Assembly: GCF_964355755.1 (NCBI RefSeq)
Contig: NW_027306095.1
Span: 62,001 to 126,000, forward strand
Length of the DNA: 64,000 bases
Reading direction: 5' to 3'
DNA from: Antedon mediterranea
Taxonomy: Eukaryota > Echinodermata > Crinoidea > Comatulida > Antedonidae
Part shown: positions 53,201-64,000 of the stretch, piece by piece
Position numbering within the stretch: the stretch's first letter is position 1
How the letters are laid out: every line of letters starts with the position of its first letter
Program-made: the position numbers and the translations under genes
Notes under the pieces: model-generated
Told to the model about the DNA's origin: nothing
Seen by the model: the letters and a program-made list of their open reading frames with translations, nothing else
Database searches by the model: none

Positions 53201-54540
53201 AGACGTTTTAGACAATTTTGTGCATTTCGATGAAACTTTTCACACAAAAACATCAAAGTGCACAAAATAGCTTCAAATCGCATTTAGAGACGTTTTAGAC
53301 CATTTTGTGCATTTCGATGAAACTTTTCACACAAAAACATCAAAGTGCACAAAATAGCTTCAAATCGCATTTAGAGACGTTTTAGACCATTTTGTGTATT
53401 TCGATGAAACTTTTCACACAAAAACATCAAAGTGCACAAAATAGCTTCAAATCGCATTTAGAGACGTTTTAGACCATTTTGTGTATTTCGATGAAACTTT
53501 TCACACAAAAACATCAAAGTGCACAAAATAGCTTCAAATCGCATTTGGAGACGTTTTAGACCATGTTGTGCATTTCGAAAAAACTTGATTACACAAAAAT
53601 ATCAAAGTGCTTAAAATCACATTTGAAACCGTTTTAGACAATTTTGAGCATTTCGATAAAACTTTTCACACAAAACATTAAAGTGCACAAAATAGCAAAC
53701 TTTTTACACAAAACATCAAAGTGCACAAAAGAGCTCCAAATCGCATTGGGAGACGTTTTAGACCATTTTGTGCATTTCGAAAAAACTTTTCACTCAAAAA
53801 CATCAAAGTGCATACAATAGCTTAATATCGTATTTGGAGACGTTTTAGACAATTTTGTGCATTTCGATGAAACTTTTCACACAAAAACATCAAAGTGCAC
53901 AAAATAGCTTCAAATCGCATTTGCAGACGTTTTAAACCATTTTGTGCATTTCGATGAAACTTGATTACACAAAAACATCAAAGTGCTTAAAATCACATTT
54001 GAAACCGTTTTAGACCATTTTGAGAATTTCGATAAAACTTTACACACAAAAACATCAAAGTGCACAAAATAGCTTCAAATCGCATTTAGAGACGTTTTAG
54101 ACCATTTTGTGTATTTCGATGAAACTTTTCACACAAAAACATCAAAGTGCACAAAATAGCTTCAAATCGCATTTGGAGACGTTTTAGACCATGTTGTGCA
54201 TTTCGAAAAAACTTGATTACACAAAAATATCAAAGTGCTTAAAATCACATTTGAAACCGTTTTAGACAATTTTGAGCATTTCGATAAAACTTTTCACACA
54301 AAACATTAAAGTGCACAAAATAGCAAACTTTTTACACAAAACATTAAAGTGCACAAAAGAGCTCCAAATCGCATTGGGAGACGTTTTAGACCATTTTGTG
54401 CATTTCGAAAAAACTTTTCACTCAAAAACATCAAAGTGCATACAATAGCTTAATATCGTATTTGGAGACGTTTTAGACAATTTTGTGCATTTCGATGAAA
54501 CTTTTCACACAAAAACATCAAAGTGCACAAAATAGCTTCA

Positions 54541-54911
54541 TTCATTCATTCTTTCTTGGAGATCCAAGAAACATTTATTATATATGGCCTTTGGCCCAAA
54601 TAATATACAATGTAATATATGTTAAATAAATATCAGTTGAGTGCGTTTAAAAATTCTGTTCTACGTTTAAATGAAAAAAATAAATATTTTCCAAGTTTAA
54701 CAATAAGATCAGTATTTGTGGCAGACATAAGATGAATATATTTTAATTTAGTTGGGTTGTTTGTATAAAAGGAAAACATAAATTTAGTTCTAATATCTGA
54801 ATAAAATGGACAAACTAAAGTGAAATGATATTCATCTTCAATTGATTGTAAAGCACATAATTTGCATAATCTTTCATTTTTATTTATACAATTCCATCTT
54901 CCTTTTTCAAT
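54541..54911 (-). mobile_element. 5'-truncated non-LTR (LINE) retrotransposon tail, copy 2
   Basis: This is the same 371-bp insert as copy 1, with the same 5' truncation point, the same ttca flanks (54537-54540 and 54912-54915) and the same monomer position. I found one substitution over its length (t at 54620 versus c at 3234). Identical endpoints show one insertion event copied by segmental duplication, not two insertions. The first few hundred bases of flanking satellite match on the same 51,386-bp offset, except for a small indel just downstream, near 3605 versus 54993. Confidence 0.88.
54633..54911 (-). pseudogene. C-terminal fragment of LINE reverse transcriptase ORF, copy 2
   Basis: The translation is identical to the 3247-3525 fragment, including the four satellite-derived leading codons from the ATG at 54921-54923, the C-x2-C-x9-H-x4-C pattern and the TGA stop at 54633-54635. 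It is dead for the same reason: no catalytic domains remain. Confidence 0.82.
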
Positions 54912-57900
54912 TTCAAATCGCATTTGCAGACGTTTTAAACCATTTTGTGCATTTCGATGAAACTTGATTACACAAAAACATCAAAGTGCTTAAAATGTCA
55001 TTTGAAACCGTTTTAGACCATTTTGAGAATTTCGATAAAACTTTTCACACAAAACATTAAAGTGCACAAAATAGCTTTAAATCGCATTTGCAGACGTTTT
55101 AGACCATTTTGTGCATTTCGATGAAACTTGATTACACAAAAATATCAAAGTGCTTAAAATCACATTTGAAACCGTTTTAGACCATTTTGAGCATTTCGAT
55201 AAAACTTTTCACACAAAACATCAAAGTGCACAAAATAACTTCAAATCGCAATTGGAGAAGTTTTAGACCATTTTGTGCATTTCGAAAAAACTTTTCACAC
55301 AAAAACGACAAAGTGCACAAAATAGCTTCAAATCACATTTTGCAGACGTTTTAGACCATTTTGTGCATTTCGATGAAACTTTTCACACAAAAACATCAAA
55401 GTGCACAAAATTGCTTCAAATCGCATTTGGAGACGTTTTAGACCATTTTGAGCATTTCGATGAAACTTTTCACACAAAAACGACAAAGTGCACAAAATAG
55501 CTTCAAATCGCATTTAGAGACGTTTTAGACAATTTTGTGCATTTCGATGAAACTTTTCACAAAAAAACATCAAAGTGCACAAAATAGCTTCAAATCGCAT
55601 TTAGAGACGTTTTAGACCATTTTGTGCATTTCGATGAAACTTTTCACAAAAAAACATCAAAGTGCACAAAATAGCTTCAAATCGCATTTAGAGACGTTTT
55701 AGACCATTTTGTGCATTTCGATGAAACTTTTCACACAAAAACATCAAAGTGCACAAAATAGCTTCAAATCGCATTTAGAGACGTTTTAGACCATTTTGTG
55801 CATTTCGATGAAACTTTTCACAAAAAAACATCAAAGTGCACAAAATAGCTTCAAATCGCATTTGGAGACGTTTTAGACCATTTTGAGCATTTCGATGAAA
55901 CTTGATTACACAAAAATATCAAAGTGCTTAAAATCACATTTGAAACCGTTTTAGACCATTTTGAGCATTTCGATAAAACTTTTCACACAAAACATCAAAG
56001 TGCACAAAATAGCTTCAAATCGCATTTGGAGACGTTTTAGACCATGTTGTGCATTTCGAAAAAACTTGATTACACAAAAATATCAAAGTGCTTAAAATCA
56101 CATTTGAAACCGTTTTAGACAATTTTGAGCATTTCGATAAAACTTTTCACACAAAACATTAAAGTGCACAAAATAGCAAACTTTTTACACAAAACATCAA
56201 AGTGCACAAAAGAGCTCCAAATCGCATTGGGAGACGTTTTAGACCATTTTGTGCATTTCGAAAAAACTTTTCACTCAAAAACATCAAAGTGCATACAATA
56301 GCTTAATATCGTATTTGGAGACGTTTTAGACAATTTTGTGCATTTCGATGAAACTTTTCACACAAAAACATCAAAGTGCACAAAATAGCTTCAAATCGCA
56401 TTTGCAGACGTTTTAAACCATTTTGTGCATTTCGATGAAACTTGATTACACAAAAACATCAAAGTGCTTAAAATCTCATTTGAAACCGTTTTAGACCATT
56501 TTGAGAATTTCGATAAAACTTTTCACACAAAACATTAAAGTGCACAAAATAGCTTTAAATCGCATTTGCAGACGTTTTAGACCATTTTGTGCATTTCGAT
56601 GAAACTTGATTACACAAAAATATCAAAGTGCTTAAAATCACATTTGAAACCGTTTTAGACCATTTTGAGCATTTCGATAAAACTCTTCACACAAAACATC
56701 AAAGTGCACCAAATAACTTCAAATCGCAATTGGAGACGTTTTAGACCATTTTGTGCATTTCGAAAAAACTTTTCACACAAAAACGACAAAGTGCACAAAA
56801 TAGCTTCAAATCGCATTTGCAGACGTTTTAGACCATTTTGTGCATTTCGATGAAACTTTTCACACAAAAACATCAAAGTGCACAAAATTGCTTCAAATCG
56901 CATTTGGAGACGTTTTAGACCATTTTGAGCATTTCGATGAAACTTTTCACACAAAAACGACAAAGTGCACAAAATAGCTTCAAATCGCATTTAGAGACGT
57001 TTTAGACAATTTTGTGCATTTCGATGAAACTTTTCACAAAAAAACATCAAAGTGCACAAAATAGCTTCAAATCGCATTTAGAGACGTTTTAGACCATTTT
57101 GTGCATTTCGATGAAACTTTTCACAAAAAAACATCAAAGTGCACAAAATAGCTTCAAATCGCATTTAGAGACGTTTTAGACCATTTTGTGCATTTCGATG
57201 AAACTTTTCACACAAAAACATCAAAGTGCACAAAATAGCTTCAAATCGCATTTAGAGACGTTTTAGACCATTTTGTGCATTTCGATGAAACTTTTCACAA
57301 AAAAACATCAAAGTGCACAAAATAGCTTCAAATCGCATTTGGAGACGTTTTAGACCATTTTGTGCATTTCGATGAAACTTTTCACACAAAAACATCAAAG
57401 TGCACAAAATAGCTTCAAATCGCATTTAGAGACGTTTTAGACCATTTTGTGCATTTCGATGAAACTTTTCACAAAAAAACATCAAAGTGCACAAAATAGC
57501 TTCAAATCGCATTTGGAGACGTTTTAGACCATTTTGAGCATTTCGATGAAACTTGATTACACAAAAATATCAAAGTGCTTAAAATGACATTTGAAACCGT
57601 TTTAGACCATTTTGAGCATTTCGATAAAACTTTTCACACAAAACATCAAAGTGCACAAAATAACTTCAAATCGCATTTGGAGACGTTTTAGACAATTTTG
57701 TGCATTTCGATGAAACTTTTCACACAAAAACATCAAAGTGCACAAAATAGCTTCAAATCGCATTTGGAGACGTTTTAAACCATTTTGTGCATTTCGATGA
57801 AACTTGATTACACAAAAACATCAAAGTGCTTAAAATCACATTTGAAACCGTTTTAGACAATTTTGAGAATTTCGATAAAACTTTTCACACAAAACATTAA

Positions 57901-60900
57901 AGTGCACAAAATAGCTTTAAATCGCATTTGCAGACGTTTTAGACCATTTTGTGCATTTCGATGAAACTTGATTACACAAAAATATCAAAGTGCTTAAAAT
58001 CACATTTGAAACCGTTTTAGACCATTTTGAGCATTTCGATAAAACTTTTCACACAAAACATCAAAGTGCACAAAATAACTTCAAATCGCAATTGGAGACG
58101 TTTTAGACCATTTTGTGCATTTCGAAAAAACTTTTCACACAAAAACGACAAAGTGCACAAAATAGCTTCAAATCGCATTTGCAGACGTTTTAGACCATTT
58201 TGTGCATTTCGATGAAACTTTTCACACAAAAACATCAAAGTGCACAAAATTGCTTCAAATCGCATTTGGAGACGTTTTAGACCATTTTGAGCATTTCGAT
58301 GAAACTTTTCACACAAAAACGACAAAGTGCACAAAATAGCTTTAAATCGCATTTAGAGACGTTTTAGACAATTTTGTGCATTTCGATGAAACTTTTCACA
58401 AAAAAACATCAAAGTGCAAAAAATAGCTTCAAATCGCATTTAGAGACGTTTTAGACCATTTTGTGCATTTCGATGAAACTTTTCACAAAAAAACATCAAA
58501 GTGCACAAAATAGCTTCAAATCGCATTTAGAGACGTTTTAGACCATTTTGTGCATTTCGATGAAACTTTTCACACAAAAACATCAAAGTGCACAAAATAG
58601 CTTCAAATCGCATTTAGAGACGTTTTAGACCATTTTGTGCATTTCGATGAAACTTTTCACAAAAAAACATCAAAGTGCACAAAATAGCTTCAAATCGCAT
58701 TTGGAGACGTTTTAGACCATTTTGTGCATTTCGATGAAACTTTTCACACAAAAACATCAAAGTGCACAAAATAGCTTCAAATCGCATTTAGAGACGTTTT
58801 AGACCATTTTGTGCATTTCGATGAAACTTTTCACAAAAAAACATCAAAGTGCACAAAATAGCTTCAAATCGCATTTGGAGACGTTTTAGACCATTTTGAG
58901 CATTTCGATGAAACTTGATTACACAAAAATATCAAAGTGCTTAAAATCACATTTGAAACCGTTTTAGACCATTTTGAGCATTTCGATAAAACTTTTCACA
59001 CAAAACATCAAAGTGCACAAAATAACTTCAAATCGCATTTGGAGACGTTTTAGACCATTTTGTGCATTTCGAATAAACTTTTCACACAAAAACATCAAAG
59101 TGCACAAAATAGCTTCAAATCGCATTTGGAGACGTTTTAGACCATGTTGTGCATTTCGAAAAAACTTGATTACACAAAAATATCAAAGTGCTTAAAATCA
59201 CATTTGAAACCGTTTTAGACAATTTTGAGCATTTCGATAAAACTTTTCACACAAAACATTAAAGTGCACAAAATAGCAAACTTTTTACACAAAACATCAA
59301 AGTGCACAAAAGAGCTCCAAATCGCATTTGGAGACGTTTTAGACCATTTTGTGCATTTCGAAAAAACTTTTCACTCAAAAACATCAAAGTGCATACAATA
59401 GCTTAATATCGTATTTGGAGACGTTTTAGACAATTTTGTGCATTTCGATGAAACTTTTCACACAAAAACATCAAAGTGCACAAAATAGCTTCAAATCGCA
59501 TTTGCAGACGTTTTAAACCATTTAGTGCATTTCGATGAAACTTGATTACACAAAAACATCAAAGTGCTTAAAATCACATTTGAAACCGTTTTAGACCATT
59601 TTGAGAATTTCGATAAAACTTTTCACACAAAACATTAAAGTGCACAAAATAGCTTTAAATCGCATTTGCAGACGTTTTAGACCATTTTGTGCATTTCGAT
59701 GAAACTTGATTACACAAAAATATCAAAGTGCTTAAAATCACATTTGAAACCGTTTTAGACCATTTTGAGCATTTCGATAAAACTTTTCACACAAAACATC
59801 AAAGTGCACAAAATAACTTCAAATCGCAATTGGAGACGTTTTAGACCATTTTGTGCATTTCGATGAAACTTTTCACACAAAAACGACAAAGTGCACAAAA
59901 TAGCTTCAAATCGCATTTAGAGACGTTTTAGACAATTTTATACATTTCGATGAAACTGGATTACACAAAACATCAAAGTGCACAAAATTGCTTCAAATCG
60001 CATTTGGAGACGTTTTAGACCATTTTGTGCATTTCGAAAAAACTTTTCACACAAAAACGACAAAGTGCACAAAATAGCTTCAAATCGCATTTGCAGACGT
60101 TTTAGACCATTTTGTGCATTTCGATGAAACTTTTCACACAAAAACATCAAAGTGCACAAAATTGCTTCAAATCGCATTTGGAGACGTTTTAGACCATTTT
60201 GAGCATTTCGATGAAACTTTTCACACAAAAACGACAAAGTGCACAAAATAGCTTCAAATCGCATTTAGAGACGTTTTAGACCATTTTGTGCATTTCGATG
60301 AAACTTTTCACAAAAAAACATCAAAGTGCACAAAATAGCTTCAAATCGCATTTAGAGACGTTTTAGACCATTTTGTGCATTTCGATGAAACTTTTCACAC
60401 AAAAACATCAAAGTGCACAAAATAGCTTCAAATCGCATTTAGAGACGTTTTAGACCATTTTGAGCATTTCGATGAAACTTTTCACACAAAAACGACAAAG
60501 TGCACAAAATAGCTTCAAATCGCATTTAGAGACGTTTTAGACAATTTTGTGCCTTTCGATGAAACTTTTCACAAAAAAACATCAAAGTGCACAAAATAGC
60601 TTCAAATCGCATTTGCAGACGTTTTAGACCATTTTGTGCATTTCGATGAAACTTTTCACACAAAAACATCAAAGTGCACAAAATTGCTTCAAATCGCATT
60701 TGGAGACGTTTTAGACCATTTTGAGCATTTCGATGAAACTTTTCACACAAAAACGACAAAGTGCACAAAATAGCTTCAAATCGCATTTAGAGACGTTTTA
60801 GACCATTTTGTGCATTTCGATGAAACTTTTCACAAAAAAACATCAAAGTGCACAAAATAGCTTCAAATCGCATTTAGAGACGTTTTAGACCATTTTGTGC

Positions 60901-61210
60901 ATTTCGATGAAACTTTTCACACAAAAACATCAAAGTGCACAAAATAGCTTCAAATCGCATTTAGAGACGTTTTAGACCATTTTGTGCATTTCGATGAAAC
61001 TTTTCACACAAAAACATCAAAGTGCACAAAATAGCTTCAAATCGCATTTGGAGACGTTTTAGACCATTTTGTGCATTTCGATGAAACTTTTCACACAAAA
61101 ACATCAAAGTGCACAAAATAGCTTCAAATCGCATTTAGAGACGTTTTAGACCATTTTGTGCATTTCGATGAAACTTTTCACACAAAAACATCAAAGTGCA
61201 CAAAATAGCT

Positions 61211-64000
61211 TCAAATCGCATTTGGAGACGTTTTAGACCATGTTGTGCATTTCGAAAAAACTTGATTACACAAAAACATCAAAGTGCTTAAAATCACATT
61301 TGAAACCGTTTTAGACCATTTTGAGAATTTCGATAAAACTTTTACACAAAACATTAAAGTGCTCAAAATAGCTTTAAATCGCATTTGCAGACGTTTTAGA
61401 CCATTTTGTGAATTTCGATGAAACTGGATTACACAAAACATCAAAGTGCACAAAATAGCTTCAAATCGCATTTGGAGACGTTTTAGACCATTTTGTGCAT
61501 TTCGAAAAAACTTTTCACACAAAAACGACAAAGTGCACAAAATAGCTTCAAATCACATTTGAAACCGTTTTAGACCATTTTGAGAATTTTGATAAAACTT
61601 TTACACAAAACATTAAAGTGCACAAAATAGCTTTAAATCGCATTTGCAGACGTTTTAGACCATTTTGTGCATTTCGATGAAACTTGATTACACAAAAATA
61701 TCAAAGTGCTTAAAATCACATTTGAAACCGTTTTAGACCATTTTGAGCATTTCGATAAAACTTTTCACACAAAACATCAAAGTGCACAAAATAACTTCAA
61801 ATCGCAATTGGAGACGTTTTAGACCATTTTGTGCATTTCGATGAAACTTTTCACACAAAAACGACAAAGTGCACAAAATAGCTTCAAATCGCATTTAGAG
61901 ACGTTTTAGACAATTTTGTACATTTCGATGAAACTGGATTACACAAAACATCAAAGTGCACAAAATTGCTTAAAATCGCATTTGGAGACGTTTTAGACCA
62001 TTTTGTGCATTTCGAAAAAACTTTTCACACAAAAACGACAAAGTGCACAAAATAGCTTCAAATCGCATTTGCAGACGTTTTAGACCATTTTGTGCATTTC
62101 GATGAAACTTTTCACACAAAAACATCAAAGTGCACAAAATTGCTTCAAATCGCATTTGGAGACGTTTTAGACAATTTTGTGCCTTTCGATGAAACTTTTC
62201 ACACAAAAACGACAAAGTGCACAAAATAGCTTCAAATCGCATTTAGAGACGTTTTAGACCATTTTGTGCATTTCGATGAAACTTTTCACACAAAAACATC
62301 AAAGTGCACAAAATAGCTTCAAATCGCATTTAGAGACGTTTTAGACCATTTTGAGCATTTCGATGAAACTTTTCACACAAAAACGACAAAGTGCACAAAA
62401 TAGCTTCAAATCGCATTTAGAGACGTTTTAGACAATTTTGTGCCTTTCGATGAAACTTTTCACAAAAAAACATCAAAGTGCACAAAATAGCTTCAAATCG
62501 CATTTGCAGACGTTTTAGACCATTTTGTGCATTTCGATGAAACTTTTCACACAAAAACATCAAAGTGCACAAAATTGCTTCAAATCGCATTTGGAGACGT
62601 TTTAGACCATTTTGAGCATTTCGATGAAACTTTTCACACAAAAACGACAAAGTGCACAAAATAGCTTCAAATCGCATTTAGAGACGTTTTAGACCATTTT
62701 GTGCATTTCGATGAAACTTTTCACAAAAAAACATCAAAGTGCACAAAATAGCTTCAAATCGCATTTAGAGACGTTTTAGACAATTTTGTGCCTTTCGATG
62801 AAACTTTTCACAAAAAAACATCAAAGTGCACAAAATAGCTTCAAATCGCATTTGCAGACGTTTTAGACCATTTTGTGCATTTCGATGAAACTTTTCACAC
62901 AAAAACATCAAAGTGCACAAAATTGCTTCAAATCGCATTTGGAGACGTTTTAGACCATTTTGAGCATTTCGATGAAACTTTTCACACAAAAACGACAAAG
63001 TGCACAAAATAGCTTCAAATCGCATTTAGAGACGTTTTAGACCATTTTGTGCATTTCGATGAAACTTTTCACAAAAAAACATCAAAGTGCACAAAATAGC
63101 TTCAAATCGCATTTAGAGACGTTTTAGACCATTTTGTGCATTTCGATGAAACTTTTCACACAAAAACATCAAAGTGCACAAAATAGCTTCAAATCGCATT
63201 TAGAGACGTTTTAGACCATTTTGTGCATTTCGATGAAACTTTTCACACAAAAACATCAAAGTGCACAAAATAGCTTCAAATCGCATTTGGAGACGTTTTA
63301 GACCATTTTGTGCATTTCGATGAAACTTTTCACACAAAAACGACAAAGTGCACAAAATAGCTTCAAATCGCATTTAGAGACGTTTTAGACCATTTTGTGC
63401 ATTTCGATGAAACTTTTCACACAAAAACATCAAAGTGCACAAAATAGCTTCAAATCGCATTTGGAGACGTTTTAGACCATGTTGTGCATTTCGAAAAAAC
63501 TTGATTACACAAAAACATCAAAGTGCTTAAATTCACATTTGAAACCGTTTTAGACCATTTTGAGAATTTCGATAAAACTTTTACACAAAACATTAAAGTG
63601 CACAAAATAGCTTTAAATCGCATTTGCAGACGTTTTAGACCATTTTGTGCATTTCGATGAGACTGGATTACACAAAACATCAAAGTGCACAAAATAGCTT
63701 CAAATCGCATTTGGAGACGTTTTAGACCATTTTGTGCATTTCGAAAAAACTTTTCACACAAAAACGACAAAGTGCACAAAATAGCTTCAAATCACATTTG
63801 AAACCGTTTTAGACCATTTTGAGAATTTTGATAAAACTTTTACACAAAACATTAAAGTGCACAAAATAGCTTTAAATCGCATTTGCAGACGTTTTAGACC
63901 ATTTTGTGCATTTCGATGAAACTTGATTACACAAAAATATCAAAGTGCTTAAAATCACATTTGAAACCGTTTTAGACCATTTTGAGCATTTCGATAAAAC
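61211..64000 (+). repeat. Duplicated module, period 2239 bp, second copy cut by window end
   Basis: The twin acttttacac units plus the A/B hybrid monomer seen at 31462-32020 recur from 61211 and again from 63450, 2239 bp apart. Distinguishing changes are present: gtgctcaaaat near 61360 and gtgaatttcg near 61409 in the first copy; cgatgagactgg near 63655 in the second. The second copy runs off the end of the window. Confidence 0.8.

Larger units (their letters stand above)
50226..64000 (+). repeat. Satellite block F3, forward orientation
   Basis: This is forward satellite to the window end, with no far boundary seen. The start matches F2, and the 53.7-55.9 kb region matches F1 at about 51,386 bp, including LINE copy 2. 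A ~1362-bp offset links similar segments starting 56665 and 58027. The segment from 58974 matches F2 from 28181. A 2239-bp offset links modules from 61211 and 63450. Apart from the LINE tail there is no other non-satellite DNA. Confidence 0.96.

Noticed and set aside
3155-54911. Two independent LINE insertions
   Set aside because: Identical 5' truncation, identical target position and one substitution over 371 bp make independent events very unlikely. Segmental duplication explains both.
1-64000. CRISPR array
   Set aside because: The repeats are regular but there are no unique spacers: the whole unit repeats. There are no cas genes and the context is eukaryotic.

Overview
This window is almost entirely satellite DNA. 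About 63.3 of the 64 kb is a tandem array of a roughly 87-bp, AT-rich monomer (29 of 87 positions are G or C in a typical copy, about 33%). By length that is some 730-740 monomers. I see no host protein-coding gene, rRNA or tRNA, and nothing prokaryotic. The only other DNA is a 371-bp, 5'-truncated non-LTR (LINE-type) retrotransposon tail, present twice with a single base difference. Together these indicate a eukaryotic, probably animal, heterochromatic region (pericentromere, centromere or another constitutive block). The LINE tail's C-terminal zinc-finger style resembles elements common in marine invertebrates, especially bivalves. That host guess is weak and rests on one short fragment.

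The array changes orientation four times. Taking '+' as the orientation whose monomer starts acttttcaca: F1 (1-7704, +), R1 (7705-15970, -), F2 (15971-32758, +), R2 (about 32759-50225, -), F3 (50226-64000, +). Both R-to-F switches (15970/15971 and 50225/50226) are the same perfect 32-bp palindrome and lie exactly 34,255 bp apart. The two F-to-R switches differ from each other: one is a simple tcg microhomology join, the other sits in a composite foldback.

The array is a mosaic of monomer classes. Most copies are 87-bp type A. Type B is 78 bp (acttgattac start, ttgaaaccg core). Type C is 86 bp (aataacttc, gcaattgg). A 38-39 bp truncated unit is always followed by an 86-88 bp unit carrying a ctccaaat/atttggag hairpin. 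Type E is 87 bp (gtgcataca, aatatcgta). These recur in irregular higher-order cassettes. Copies of the cassettes are offset by many sizes (939, 957, 1151, 1216, 1605, 2239 and 4341 bp, and about 30.8, 34.3 and 51.4 kb), as expected from repeated unequal exchange and segmental amplification.

The LINE insertion dates part of this history. It is filled in F1 (3155-3525) and F3 (54541-54911). The same satellite context is empty in F2 (near 19934) and in the inverted block R2 (near 33854). R1F2 and R2F3 share a duplicated core of about 5 kb spanning the palindrome.

Many short open frames occur, but they are by-products of a monomer length divisible by three (87 = 3 x 29). They repeat with 29-residue period in several frames and end at a recurrent C/T variant (CAA versus TAA). 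They are not annotated as genes.
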